From Streptomyces sp. CMB-StM0423 (lineage in GTDB: Bacteria; Actinomycetota; Actinomycetes; Streptomycetales; Streptomycetaceae), in assembly GCF_002847285.1 (NCBI RefSeq), contig NZ_CP025407.1:2544501-2608500 (forward strand): DNA of 64,000 bases, written 5' to 3'. Each line of letters opens with the position of its first letter. Position 1 is the first letter of the stretch. The translations under genes and the position numbers were made by a program. Below are positions 44,616 through 52,267 of the stretch, in pieces. The notes below the pieces were generated by a model that was given only the letters and a program-made list of their open reading frames with translations, searched no databases and had not been told where the DNA came from.

Positions 44616-45830
44616 GTGGCAGCGGAGATCGTCAACCCTCCGAGCGGGACGGATACGTCCGACAGCCCAGACGACGACTACTTCGACCCGGCCTTCGCGC
44701 TCCACCGGGGCGGCAAGATGGCCGTCCAGGCGACCGTGCCGGTCAACGACAGGGACGACCTGTCGCTCGCCTACACACCGGGCGTCGCCAAGGTGTGCAC
44801 CGCCATCGCGGAACAGCCCGAACTCGTCCACGACTACACCTGGAAGTCCCAGGTCGTCGCCGTCGTCACGGACGGCAGCGCGGTCCTGGGCCTCGGCGAC
44901 ATCGGGCCTGAGGCGTCCCTTCCGGTGATGGAGGGCAAGGCCATCCTCTTCAAGCAGTTCGGCGGCGTGGACGCGGTCCCCGTCGCGCTGGACTGCCGCG
45001 AGGTCGACGAGATCGTCGAGACCGTGGCGCGGCTGGCGCCCTCCTTCGGCGGGGTGAACCTGGAGGACATCTCCGCCCCCCGCTGCTTCGAGATCGAGCG
45101 CAAGCTCCAGGAGCGCCTGGACATCCCGATCTTCCACGACGACCAGCACGGCACCGCCGTCGTCACGCTCGCCGCGCTGCGCAACGCGACGAAGCTCAGC
45201 GGCCGGTCGCTCGGCGAGCTGCGCGCGGTGATCTCCGGGGCCGGCGCAGCCGGCGCGGCGATCGCGAAGATCCTCGTGGAGGCCGGCATCGGGGACGTGG
45301 TCGTCGCCGACCGCAAGGGCATCGTCTCCGCGGACCGCGAGGACCTGACCGACGCCAAGCGGGAACTGGCGGAGCTGACCAACCGCGCGGGGCGTACGGG
45401 CTCGCTGGAGTCGGCGCTCGCGGGCGCGGACGTCTTCATCGGCGTCTCCGGCGGCACGGTGCCGGAGCGGGCGGTGGCGACGATGGCGGAGGGCGCGTTC
45501 ATCTTCGCCATGGCCAACCCGAACCCGGAGATCCACCCGGACGTGGCGCACAAGTACGCGGCGGTCGTCGCCACCGGCCGCAGCGACTACCCGAACCAGA
45601 TCAACAACGTGCTCGCGTTCCCCGGCATCTTCGCCGGCGCGCTCCAGGTCCGCGCCTCGCGGATCACCGAGGGCATGAAGCTGGCGGCGGCCGAGGCGCT
45701 GGCCGACGTGGTCGCGGCCGAGCTGAGCCCGGAGTGCGTGATTCCGTCGCCGTTCGACGAGCGGGTGGCGCCGGCCATCACGCGCGCGGTCGCCGCGGCG
45801 GCGCGCGCGGAGGGCGTGGCGCGGCGGTAG
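44616..45830 (+). CDS. NAD(P)-dependent malic enzyme
   Basis: The 404-residue enzyme is of the short bacterial type without the phosphotransacetylase extension: LSLAYTPGVAKVC, VTDGSAVLGLGDIGPEASLPVMEGK, the metal-binding IPIFHDDQHGTA, the dinucleotide fold VISGAGAAGAAIAKIL and FAMANPNPEI. It oxidatively decarboxylates malate to pyruvate, supplying NAD(P)H and, in streptomycetes, precursors for lipid storage. GTG 44616 starts AAEIVNPPS. A hairpin-bearing leader precedes it and a strong hairpin follows. Confidence 0.95.
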   Translation: MAAEIVNPPSGTDTSDSPDDDYFDPAFALHRGGKMAVQATVPVNDRDDLSLAYTPGVAKVCTAIAEQPELVHDYTWKSQVVAVVTDGSAVLGLGDIGPEASLPVMEGKAILFKQFGGVDAVPVALDCREVDEIVETVARLAPSFGGVNLEDISAPRCFEIERKLQERLDIPIFHDDQHGTAVVTLAALRNATKLSGRSLGELRAVISGAGAAGAAIAKILVEAGIGDVVVADRKGIVSADREDLTDAKRELAELTNRAGRTGSLESALAGADVFIGVSGGTVPERAVATMAEGAFIFAMANPNPEIHPDVAHKYAAVVATGRSDYPNQINNVLAFPGIFAGALQVRASRITEGMKLAAAEALADVVAAELSPECVIPSPFDERVAPAITRAVAAAARAEGVARR

Positions 45831-45896
45831 CCGGCCGCGCGGCCCGTACGGCGCACGCCCGGCGGGCGGCGCGCGTCCGGGCCGTGGAGAACCGTG

Positions 45897-45935
45897 AGCG
45901 GGGCCGTCCGGCGGTGTGTGCCGGGCGGCCCCGCT
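45897..45935. terminator. hairpin between malic enzyme and aldo/keto reductase genes
   Basis: AGCGGGGCCGTCCGGC (45897-45912) pairs with 45920-45935 with a single wobble position, 7-base loop. It lies between convergent genes. Confidence 0.8.
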
Positions 45936-45999
45936 GCGCGTCGTACGGAGGCGCGGTACGGGCGGGCGCGTACGGGCGGCGGCGTACGGCCCGCGCCCC

Positions 46000-47028
46000 T
46001 CAGGCCGCCACGCGCTCCCCCGGCGCCCTGCGCCGCAGCCCGGCGTGCAGGATCGCCGGCGGGTCGTACGCCATGTCCAGCCGCCCGACCTCCGTGCCCG
46101 GCGGCACGATGGCGTCGATCTCGTCCAGCACGTCGTCGCCGAGGGTCGTCCCGGCGCCCGCGAGCAGGTCGTCCAACTGCTCCATGGTGCGCGGCCCGAT
46201 GATCGCGGACGTGACACCCGGGTGGGAGATCACGAAGGCCAGCGCCATGTGCGTCAGCGACAGGCCCGCCTTCTCCGCGAGCGGAAGGAGCCGTTCGACG
46301 GTGTCGAGCCTGCGCTCGTCGGCGAGGTGCCTGAAGCCGTAGCCGCCGCGGAAGGTGGTGGGCTCCTGGCCCTTGCGGTAGCGGCCGGTGAGCATGCCGC
46401 CGGCCAGCGGGCTCCACACCAGCGTGCCCATCCCGTAGCGCTCGCAGACGGGCAGCACCTCGCGCTCGATGCCGCGGTCGAGGACCGAGTAGTTCGGCTG
46501 CTCGGTGCGGAACCGCACCAGGCCGCGCCGCTCGGCGGTCCACTGCGCCTCGACCAGGTCCGAGGCGGGGAACGCGGACGTGCCGACGGCCCGTACCTTC
46601 CCGGCGCGCACCAGGTCGGTGAGCGCGGACAGGGTCTCCTCGATGTCGGTGTCGGGGGCGGGCCGGTGGATCTGGAACAGGTCGACGTGGTCGGTGCCCA
46701 GCCGGCGCAGCGAGTCCTCCAGGGCGCGGACGAGCCAGCGGCGGGAGTTGCCCTGCCGGTTGGGGTCGTCGCCCATGGGCAGGTGCGCCTTGGTGGCGAG
46801 CACGACGTCGTCGCGGCGGCCCTTGAGCGCCTTGCCGACGATCTCCTCGGACTCGCCGTGGCCGTAGATGTCGGCGGTGTCGACGAAGTTGACGCCCGCG
46901 GCCAGCGCCTTGTGGATGATGCGGACGGACTCGTCGTGGTCGGGGTTGCCCTGGGCGCCGAACATCATCGCGCCCAGGCAGTAGGGGCTGACCTTGATCC
47001 CGGTCCGGCCCAGCGTGCGGTACTGCAT
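46000..47028 (-). CDS. aldo/keto reductase
   Basis: The 342-residue TIM-barrel enzyme has the family tetrad region: VDTADIYGHGESE (Asp and Tyr), VLATKAH (Lys) and VDLFQIHRPA (His), and the NADPH-binding end SAIIGPRTMEQLDDLL. It should reduce aldehydes or ketones with NADPH; the substrate is unknown. ATG 47028 follows AGGAGGAG. It is divergent from a TetR gene with a double palindrome between them, so that regulator probably represses it. Confidence 0.93.
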   Translation of the reverse strand: MQYRTLGRTGIKVSPYCLGAMMFGAQGNPDHDESVRIIHKALAAGVNFVDTADIYGHGESEEIVGKALKGRRDDVVLATKAHLPMGDDPNRQGNSRRWLVRALEDSLRRLGTDHVDLFQIHRPAPDTDIEETLSALTDLVRAGKVRAVGTSAFPASDLVEAQWTAERRGLVRFRTEQPNYSVLDRGIEREVLPVCERYGMGTLVWSPLAGGMLTGRYRKGQEPTTFRGGYGFRHLADERRLDTVERLLPLAEKAGLSLTHMALAFVISHPGVTSAIIGPRTMEQLDDLLAGAGTTLGDDVLDEIDAIVPPGTEVGRLDMAYDPPAILHAGLRRRAPGERVAA

Positions 47029-47080
47029 GGCTCTCCTCCTGCGTGGACTGCGGGTCGTACGCGCCGATAGAGTGAATACG

Positions 47081-47117
47081 GAACGCCGTTCAGTCCGAGA
47101 ATACGGAACACTGTTCC
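47081..47117. promoter_or_regulatory. double palindromic TetR operator
   Basis: GAACGCCGTTC (47081-47091) and GGAACACTGTTCC (47105-47117) are perfect odd palindromes whose centres are 25 bases apart, each preceded by AATACG. They lie between the divergent aldo/keto reductase and TetR genes. Confidence 0.75.
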
Positions 47118-47138
47118 GCTTTTGCAAGGGGTCCGCGC

Positions 47139-47720
47139 ATGCCTGAGCGCAGCACCACGGGGGAGCCGGCCCCCGGCCGCCACATGCGGCCGGACGTCCG
47201 GCGCAGCCTCGACGCGCTGCTGACCGCGGCCGCCGAGGTCTTCGAGACGGAGGGCGTGGACGCGCCCGTACGCCGCATCACGGCGAAGGCGGGGGTGGGG
47301 GCGGGGACGCTCTACCGGCACTTCCCGCAGCGCTCCGACCTCATCACGGCCGTCTTCCGCAACGAGGTCGACGCCTGCGCCGCGGCCGCCCCCGCGCTCG
47401 CCGCGCAGTACGAGCCGGTGGAGGCGCTGACGCGGTGGCTGCACCGCTTCACCCGGTTCATCACCGCCAAGCAGGGCCTGAAGGCCGCCCTCCACTCCGG
47501 CGACTGCACGTACGAGAGCCTGCCCGGGTACTTCCAGGAGCGCTTCGTCCCCGCCCTGACCGAGCTGCTGGACGCCGCCGCGGCGGCCGGCGACATCCGC
47601 TCCGACGTGACCCCCGACGACCTGCTGCAGGCGCTCAGCAGCATCATCGACCCGGACGACCAGGAGTACACGCGGCGCATGATCGGACTGCTCGTCGACG
47701 GGCTGCGCTACCGCGGCTGA
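47139..47720 (+). CDS. TetR-family transcriptional regulator
   Basis: The 193-residue protein has the TetR helix-turn-helix (ALLTAAAEVFETEGVDAPVRRITAKAGVGAGTLYRHFPQRSDLI in pattern) and a helical ligand-binding domain ending in DLLQALSSIIDP. It most likely represses itself and the divergent aldo/keto reductase through the two palindromes. ATG 47139 follows the AAGGGGTCCGCGC ribosome region. The ligand is unknown. Confidence 0.92.
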   Translation: MPERSTTGEPAPGRHMRPDVRRSLDALLTAAAEVFETEGVDAPVRRITAKAGVGAGTLYRHFPQRSDLITAVFRNEVDACAAAAPALAAQYEPVEALTRWLHRFTRFITAKQGLKAALHSGDCTYESLPGYFQERFVPALTELLDAAAAAGDIRSDVTPDDLLQALSSIIDPDDQEYTRRMIGLLVDGLRYRG

Positions 47721-47742
47721 CGCCGCCCGCCGGCGCGGCCGC

Positions 47743-48540
47743 TCAGCGCAGCGCCAGCACCGCCGCGTCCCGCGCGGACGCCCAGACCGTACGGGCCTCG
47801 GCGAAGCCGGCTGCGCGCAGCGTCTCGGCGTGCCAGGCGGGGGCCTGGACGTCGCCGTCGGCGTGGCCCTCGTTCGGGTCGTTCGGGTCGCCGAATATCG
47901 CGAAGCGCTCGGCCGCGGGGCCGCCGAGCACCGGGTCGGCCGCGACCACGCGCCACCAGTCCGCCCAGTCCAGCACGCCTTCCGCCCGCTCGCGGTCCTG
48001 GCGGACCTTGCTCCAGTTGCGCACGGCCTCGTTGATGGCGGGCGTCACGGGGTCGGGCATGTGGTCGGCGTTGACGAAGATCCCGCCCTCGCGGACGACG
48101 CCGGCGATCTGCCCGTAGAGCGTGGCGAGCTGGTCGGAGAAGAGCCAGTGCAGCGCGGTGGAGGTGAGCACCGCGTCGTACGAGCCGTGCGGCAGCCGCG
48201 CCGTCCAGTCGGGCTTGGCGAGGTCGGCGGTGACGAACTCGGCGCGCGGGTCGTCGGCGAAGGTGCCGCGCGCGATGGTGAGCAGCGCGGGGTCGAGGTC
48301 GACGCCGGTGGTGCGGGCGCCGGGGAACCGGCGCAGCACCCGGGCGCTGATGCTGCCCGTACCGCAGGCCAGGTCGAGCACCCGGGGCTCGGGGCCCACG
48401 AGGGCCTCGACGGCGTCGAGCATCACCCGGAAGCGGTCCTCGCGATCCGGCATGTACCACTCCTGCTGGCGGTCCCAGCTCGCCTGCCAGCCCTGCCAGT
48501 CGGCCCCCACGGGCGTCGCGGCGGCGGTCGTTCCGGCCAT
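47743..48540 (-). CDS. SAM-dependent methyltransferase, class I
   Basis: The 265-residue enzyme has motif I VLDLACGTGSISARVL, an acidic strand-2 end TTGVDLDPALL, FVTADLAKPDW and the YDAVLTSTALHWL loop, typical of the UbiE/trans-aconitate group of small-molecule methyltransferases. The product is not predictable. It is convergent with the TetR gene (22 bases apart) and divergent from the CGNR gene. Confidence 0.9.
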   Translation of the reverse strand: MAGTTAAATPVGADWQGWQASWDRQQEWYMPDREDRFRVMLDAVEALVGPEPRVLDLACGTGSISARVLRRFPGARTTGVDLDPALLTIARGTFADDPRAEFVTADLAKPDWTARLPHGSYDAVLTSTALHWLFSDQLATLYGQIAGVVREGGIFVNADHMPDPVTPAINEAVRNWSKVRQDRERAEGVLDWADWWRVVAADPVLGGPAAERFAIFGDPNDPNEGHADGDVQAPAWHAETLRAAGFAEARTVWASARDAAVLALR

Positions 48541-48638
48541 TGCTGCCTCCCCTGCCTCTGCTGCGTAATACCCTCTATACGGGGTCGTCCATTACGGCCC
48601 CGCCGCGTCAGCATAAGCCGAGCCCGTAAGGACTACAA

Positions 48639-49259
48639 GTGGAACTGGCCTATTACTCAGATATGGCCGTGCGCCTCGTCAACACCGAGGAGCCGCAGCG
48701 CGGCACCGACTCGCTGACCTCGCTGGACGCGGCCAAGGAGCTCTTCCTGGACAGCGGCAACTTCACCCGGCGGGCCACGGACGCCGACGTCAGCAGGCTG
48801 CGCCAGGTGCGCGGGCGGCTGCGGGGGATCTTCGAAGCCGCCGACGAGGGCGACGAGGTGCGCGCCGTCGACATGCTCAACGCGCTGCTCATCGACTTCC
48901 CGGTCAGCCCGCAGGTCAGCGGGCACGACTTCCGCGACGAGGACGGGCGGCCCAAGTGGCACCTGCACATCGCGGAGCAGTCGGCCAACTCCGGGGCGGG
49001 CTTCGCCGCCGCGGCGTGCATGGGGCTGGCCGTGCACCTCACCGACCTCGGCGTCGACCGCCTGGGCCTCTGCGCGGCCCCGCCGTGCCGCAACGTCTTC
49101 CTCGACACCTCGACGAACCGGTCCCGCCGCTACTGCTCCGACCGCTGCGCCACCCGCGCCAACGTCGCGGCCTACCGCGCCCGGAAACGCCAGGCCAACG
49201 GCCGCACCGCCGACGCCGCCCAGGAGACCGCGCCGGGCGCGGACCGCACCGGGGACTGA
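48639..49259 (+). CDS. CGNR zinc-finger (ABATE) regulator
   Basis: The 206-residue protein has an ABATE-type N-terminal domain (LVNTEEPQRGTDSLTSL; AAACMGLAVHLTDLG) and a C-terminal zinc finger: Cys in GLCAAPPCRNVFLD, CS-RC in RRYCSDRCATRANVAAYRARKR. These proteins are putative stress-responsive DNA-binding regulators. GTG 48639 starts ELAYYSD. Its last 80 coding bases are repeated 220 bases downstream, inside the end of the convergent sodX gene. Confidence 0.92.
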   Translation: MELAYYSDMAVRLVNTEEPQRGTDSLTSLDAAKELFLDSGNFTRRATDADVSRLRQVRGRLRGIFEAADEGDEVRAVDMLNALLIDFPVSPQVSGHDFRDEDGRPKWHLHIAEQSANSGAGFAAAACMGLAVHLTDLGVDRLGLCAAPPCRNVFLDTSTNRSRRYCSDRCATRANVAAYRARKRQANGRTADAAQETAPGADRTGD

Positions 49260-49451
49260 CAGCAACCCGCCAGGCCGGCTCCGCCGCGGCGGACGGGAAA
49301 GTGAGGGACTGCGGAAGCAGGGGACGTACGCGCCCCGAAGCCCCCCCCTCCCGCCACCACCGCGGCAGCGGACCCGCGCCAACGTCGCGGCCTACCGCGC
49401 CCGGAAGCGCCAGGCCAACGGCCGCACCGCCGACGCCGCCCAGGAGACCGC
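49152..49451. repeat. 80-bp direct repeat joining the CGNR and sodX 3' ends
   Basis: Bases 49152-49231 and 49372-49451 are identical apart from one position (A at 49187, G at 49407). The first copy encodes the end of the CGNR protein; the second has the same codons in another frame with its own stop at 49477, and its other strand encodes the last residues of SodX. The 140 bases between the copies hold no gene. Confidence 0.9.
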
Positions 49452-49826
49452 CGCGGGGACCGAGCGGACCGAGGGCTGAAGGCCCCTCGGGGGGCGCAGG
49501 CGCAGGAGGGCGCGGGCGACGACCAGTTCGTCCGGTACGGCGCCGAACTCCCGGCTGTCGTTCTCCACGAACCGGTTGTCGCCGAGCACCCACCAGCCGC
49601 CGTCGCGGCGCGCCACCACCCGTTTCACGATCAGCAGATCCTGCTGGAACGGATGGCGCAGCACCGCCACGTCTCCGGGCCGCACCTCCACCCCGTACTG
49701 CACGACAAGCTGATCCCCCGGACGCAGCGTGGGCACCATCGACGGACCGTCGACCGCCGCGAGGCCGAGGCGCTGCAGCCCTCGGCGCCCGGCGTCGTGC
49801 CTGCGCTCGTTCACCTGGCCCTGCAT
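49392..49826 (-). CDS. sodX: nickel superoxide dismutase maturation protease (SodX)
   Basis: The 144-residue protein is an S26-type signal-peptidase relative: nucleophile Ser29 in DGPSMVPTLRPGD, general base Lys68 in DLLIVKRVV and GDNRFVENDSREFG. SodX is known to remove the short leader of the Ni-SOD precursor so that the metal hook can form. It is divergent from sodN, as expected. Unlike true signal peptidases it lacks an N-terminal membrane helix. Its last 20 or so residues are encoded on the antisense strand of the duplicated CGNR end. Confidence 0.92.
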   Translation of the reverse strand: MQGQVNERRHDAGRRGLQRLGLAAVDGPSMVPTLRPGDQLVVQYGVEVRPGDVAVLRHPFQQDLLIVKRVVARRDGGWWVLGDNRFVENDSREFGAVPDELVVARALLRLRPPRGLQPSVRSVPAAVSWAASAVRPLAWRFRAR

Positions 49827-49974
49827 CGGGCATGCACCTCCGGCCTGTCGTCCACAAGGCCCAGCCTTCCACTGGACTTTTGACCTAAGCCCTCCGGGGC
49901 ACTCGCGAATTTTCGTTCCCCACGGAGTAATGTCCCACCTGGAAGACGATCACGAGGAAGGACGGCTGCTTTCC

Positions 49975-50370
49975 ATGTTTTCTCGCCTGTTCGCCCCCAA
50001 GGTGACGGTCAGTGCCCACTGCGACCTCCCCTGCGGCGTCTACGACCCGGCCCAGGCCCGTATCGAGGCCGAATCGGTCAAGGCCATCCAGGAGAAGATG
50101 CAAGGGAACGACGACCCGCACTTCCAGGCGCGGGCCACCACCATCAAGGAGCAGCGCGCGGAGCTTGCCAAGCACCACGTTTCGGTGCTGTGGAGCGACT
50201 ACTTCAAGCCCCCGCACTTCGAGAAGTACCCTGAGCTGCACCAGCTCGTCAACGACACGCTCAAGGCCCTCAGCGCCGCCAAGGGGTCCACCGACCCGGC
50301 CACGGGCCAGAAGGCGCTGGACTACATCACCCAGGTCGACAAGATCTTCTGGGAGACCAAGCAGGGCTGA
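49975..50370 (+). CDS. sodN: nickel superoxide dismutase precursor
   Basis: The 131-residue precursor has a 14-residue leader (MFSRLFAPKVTVSA) and then the nickel hook HCDLPCGVYDP: His15, Cys16 and Cys20 become His1, Cys2 and Cys6 of the mature enzyme and bind Ni. The rest is the four-helix bundle (ESVKAIQEKM; RAELAKHHVSVLWSDYF). It converts superoxide to oxygen and peroxide in the cytoplasm. SodX, encoded divergently, cleaves the leader. ATG 49975 is the family start. A perfect 15-bp hairpin follows. Confidence 0.97.
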   Translation: MFSRLFAPKVTVSAHCDLPCGVYDPAQARIEAESVKAIQEKMQGNDDPHFQARATTIKEQRAELAKHHVSVLWSDYFKPPHFEKYPELHQLVNDTLKALSAAKGSTDPATGQKALDYITQVDKIFWETKQG

Positions 50371-50395
50371 GCCCCTTACGGGCTACGGACACCCG

Positions 50396-50428
50396 CGCGC
50401 CCGTACCGTCACGGACGGTACGGGCGCG
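50396..50428 (+). terminator. sodN terminator
   Basis: CGCGCCCGTACCGTC (50396-50410) pairs perfectly with 50414-50428 across a 3-base loop, 26 bases past the sodN stop. Confidence 0.85.
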
Positions 50429-50542
50429 TTCCGGTCTCCTGGCCGCCCCGGCGCGAATCGGCTCCGCCCCCGTGGCAGTTCCCTGCTACGCCCGCGGGCC
50501 GGCAACTTCTTGCCGCCACGCGCGCGTTCTCACCGCCGCCGA

Positions 50543-51412
50543 CTACTTCTTGAGATCGGCGAGCACCGTCTCGGTCTCGTCCTTCAGCATCTGCTCCACC
50601 TCGTCGGGCGACGGCGGGGCGGTGGAGTCGGTGCCTCCGTAGTAGCTCCAGTCCATCTGGAAGGTGAACCAGCCGTCGCGCACGGCCAGGGTCATGGAGC
50701 GGCTGCTGCTGTCGCCCTCGCCGTTCTCCCTGACCAGGTACGCCTCTTCGCCGAAGCCCTTGACCGGCTCGGTCTTGTATTTGTAGTCCGCGTCCGAGCG
50801 GTCCTCGTAGCCCTTGTACGTCGGGGCGAACTCGCCGGTGGGGTCCGACGCCCCGTGCCAGATGGCGGTGACGGAGACGTAGGAGCTGGAGTAGTCGTCC
50901 GGGTCCTGCTCGCGGTCCGTCAGGCTCCAACTGCAGAAGCTCTGGGACAGTTCTTCCTGCTCCGAGCCCCAGCCGGTGGCGCCGCCGGCGGCGTCCGAGG
51001 TGTCGTACTGCTCGTCGAACGCCTTCAGATCGGTGCTCTCGCAGAGGTCCTTCTCGAAGCCGTAGCCGAGGACCGGCTCGGGGTCCTCGGACGAGTCGAA
51101 CCCGCCGGTGGCGAAGAGCGCGCCCGCCCACACCGCGGAGGCGACCACCACGCCCCCGAGGCCCCACAGCCAGGCCGGCACGCCCTTCTTCTCCGCGGCG
51201 CCGAAGCCGGGCGGCGGCGCCCCCGGGGGCTGGCCGGGCGGCTGGCCCGGCGGGCCGCCGGAGGGCTGGCTGGTGATCGGGACACCGGCGGGCATCGTCG
51301 GCTGTGCGTACGGGTACTGCTGCGGCACCGAGCCCTGGGGCTGCTGCTGTGCGTAGGGGTTGGGGTTGTTCTGCTGGTACGGATTCGGCGGCGGGCCCGG
51401 CGGTATCGACAT
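50543..51412 (-). CDS. membrane-anchored protein with Pro/Gln-rich N-terminus
   Basis: The 289-residue protein starts with about 70 cytoplasmic residues rich in Pro, Gln, Gly and Tyr, then one membrane helix (LWGLGGVVVASAVWAGALFA) and an extracellular domain of about 190 residues. The domain has two Cys (FEKDLCES; SQSFCSWSL) that may pair, resembling the DUF3558-type sensor or lipoprotein folds of actinobacteria. Function unknown. ATG 51412 starts MSIPPGPPP. It is followed by the adjacent lipoprotein gene's convergent-free spacer; both are transcribed leftward. Confidence 0.75.
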   Translation of the reverse strand: MSIPPGPPPNPYQQNNPNPYAQQQPQGSVPQQYPYAQPTMPAGVPITSQPSGGPPGQPPGQPPGAPPPGFGAAEKKGVPAWLWGLGGVVVASAVWAGALFATGGFDSSEDPEPVLGYGFEKDLCESTDLKAFDEQYDTSDAAGGATGWGSEQEELSQSFCSWSLTDREQDPDDYSSSYVSVTAIWHGASDPTGEFAPTYKGYEDRSDADYKYKTEPVKGFGEEAYLVRENGEGDSSSRSMTLAVRDGWFTFQMDWSYYGGTDSTAPPSPDEVEQMLKDETETVLADLKK

Positions 51413-51498
51413 GAGCGCAATGTACCGCCTGGCGGCGACACCGGCCGAGCCGTCTCACCGGCGCCCCGGACGGGGGCGGGCGCGCCGGGAGACGGGCC

Positions 51499-52077
51499 TC
51501 AGAGCGGGAGGCTCCAGGTGGCGGGCTCCTTCTCGAAGTCGCCCACCACGACCTCGACATCGAGGTTCTTCGCACCGTCGGGGACGAAGAAGGCGAACTT
51601 CTGCGTGGCCTTTTTGCCGGGCAGCACGGTGCCGGTGAAGCCGCCGCCGACCTGGCCGTCGAAGATCTCCTCGGCCTCGTTGCCCTCCTCCCCCGCGCGG
51701 GCCATCAGGAGGGTCATCGTCGGATCGAACTTCGCGTCGCCGACGTTCTCCAGCGTGACCGTCACCTCGAAGGGCTTGTGGCCGGCCGGGACCTCGACCA
51801 TCTCGTCTATGGCGTACGGCGACGCCTCGGAGACGGTGGCCTTGAGGTCGTCGTAGGCCGCGGTGTCGCCCGGGGCCAGCGCCCCGCCCTGCCCCTCCGG
51901 CGCCTCCTCCTTCTCCGAGTCCTTCCCGCTCCCGCCGCCCTGCGCGGCGGAGCCGGCCTTCTCGGTCTTCGGCTCCTCGGAGCCGCAGGCGGTGAGCCCG
52001 CCGAGGGCGAGCACGGCGGCGACGGCGCCGGCGACGGCGAGAACTCCGCGGCGGGGCGCGGTGACGGATGCGGACAT
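51499..52077 (-). CDS. lipoprotein with DUF4352-like beta domain
   Basis: The 192-residue precursor has an Arg-containing start, a hydrophobic core and lipobox LGGLTACGS, a Lys/Glu/Gly linker (about 35-65) and a beta-sandwich domain with FEVTVTLENVGDAKFDP, the pattern of DUF4352/telokin-like domains. It would be anchored on the outer membrane leaflet face. ATG 52077 is the only start that places the lipobox correctly. Upstream, a leftward promoter must lie in the 190 bases before the methylase gene. Confidence 0.82.
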   Translation of the reverse strand: MSASVTAPRRGVLAVAGAVAAVLALGGLTACGSEEPKTEKAGSAAQGGGSGKDSEKEEAPEGQGGALAPGDTAAYDDLKATVSEASPYAIDEMVEVPAGHKPFEVTVTLENVGDAKFDPTMTLLMARAGEEGNEAEEIFDGQVGGGFTGTVLPGKKATQKFAFFVPDGAKNLDVEVVVGDFEKEPATWSLPL

Positions 52078-52267
52078 GGGTCCCTCCCCTGATCGGCGAA
52101 CCCCCGTTCGGGGCCCTGGGGGCAACATTAGAGAAGACTGTGAACGTCGTCAACACAGGAATTCATCGAGATTCCATTCACGCCGTGGACATGCTCCCGC
52201 AGGCGTCTGGCTATGCTGTGGCTCACAACTTTGGCCGCAGCAGGGCCGAACCACGCGAGGAGGCGCC

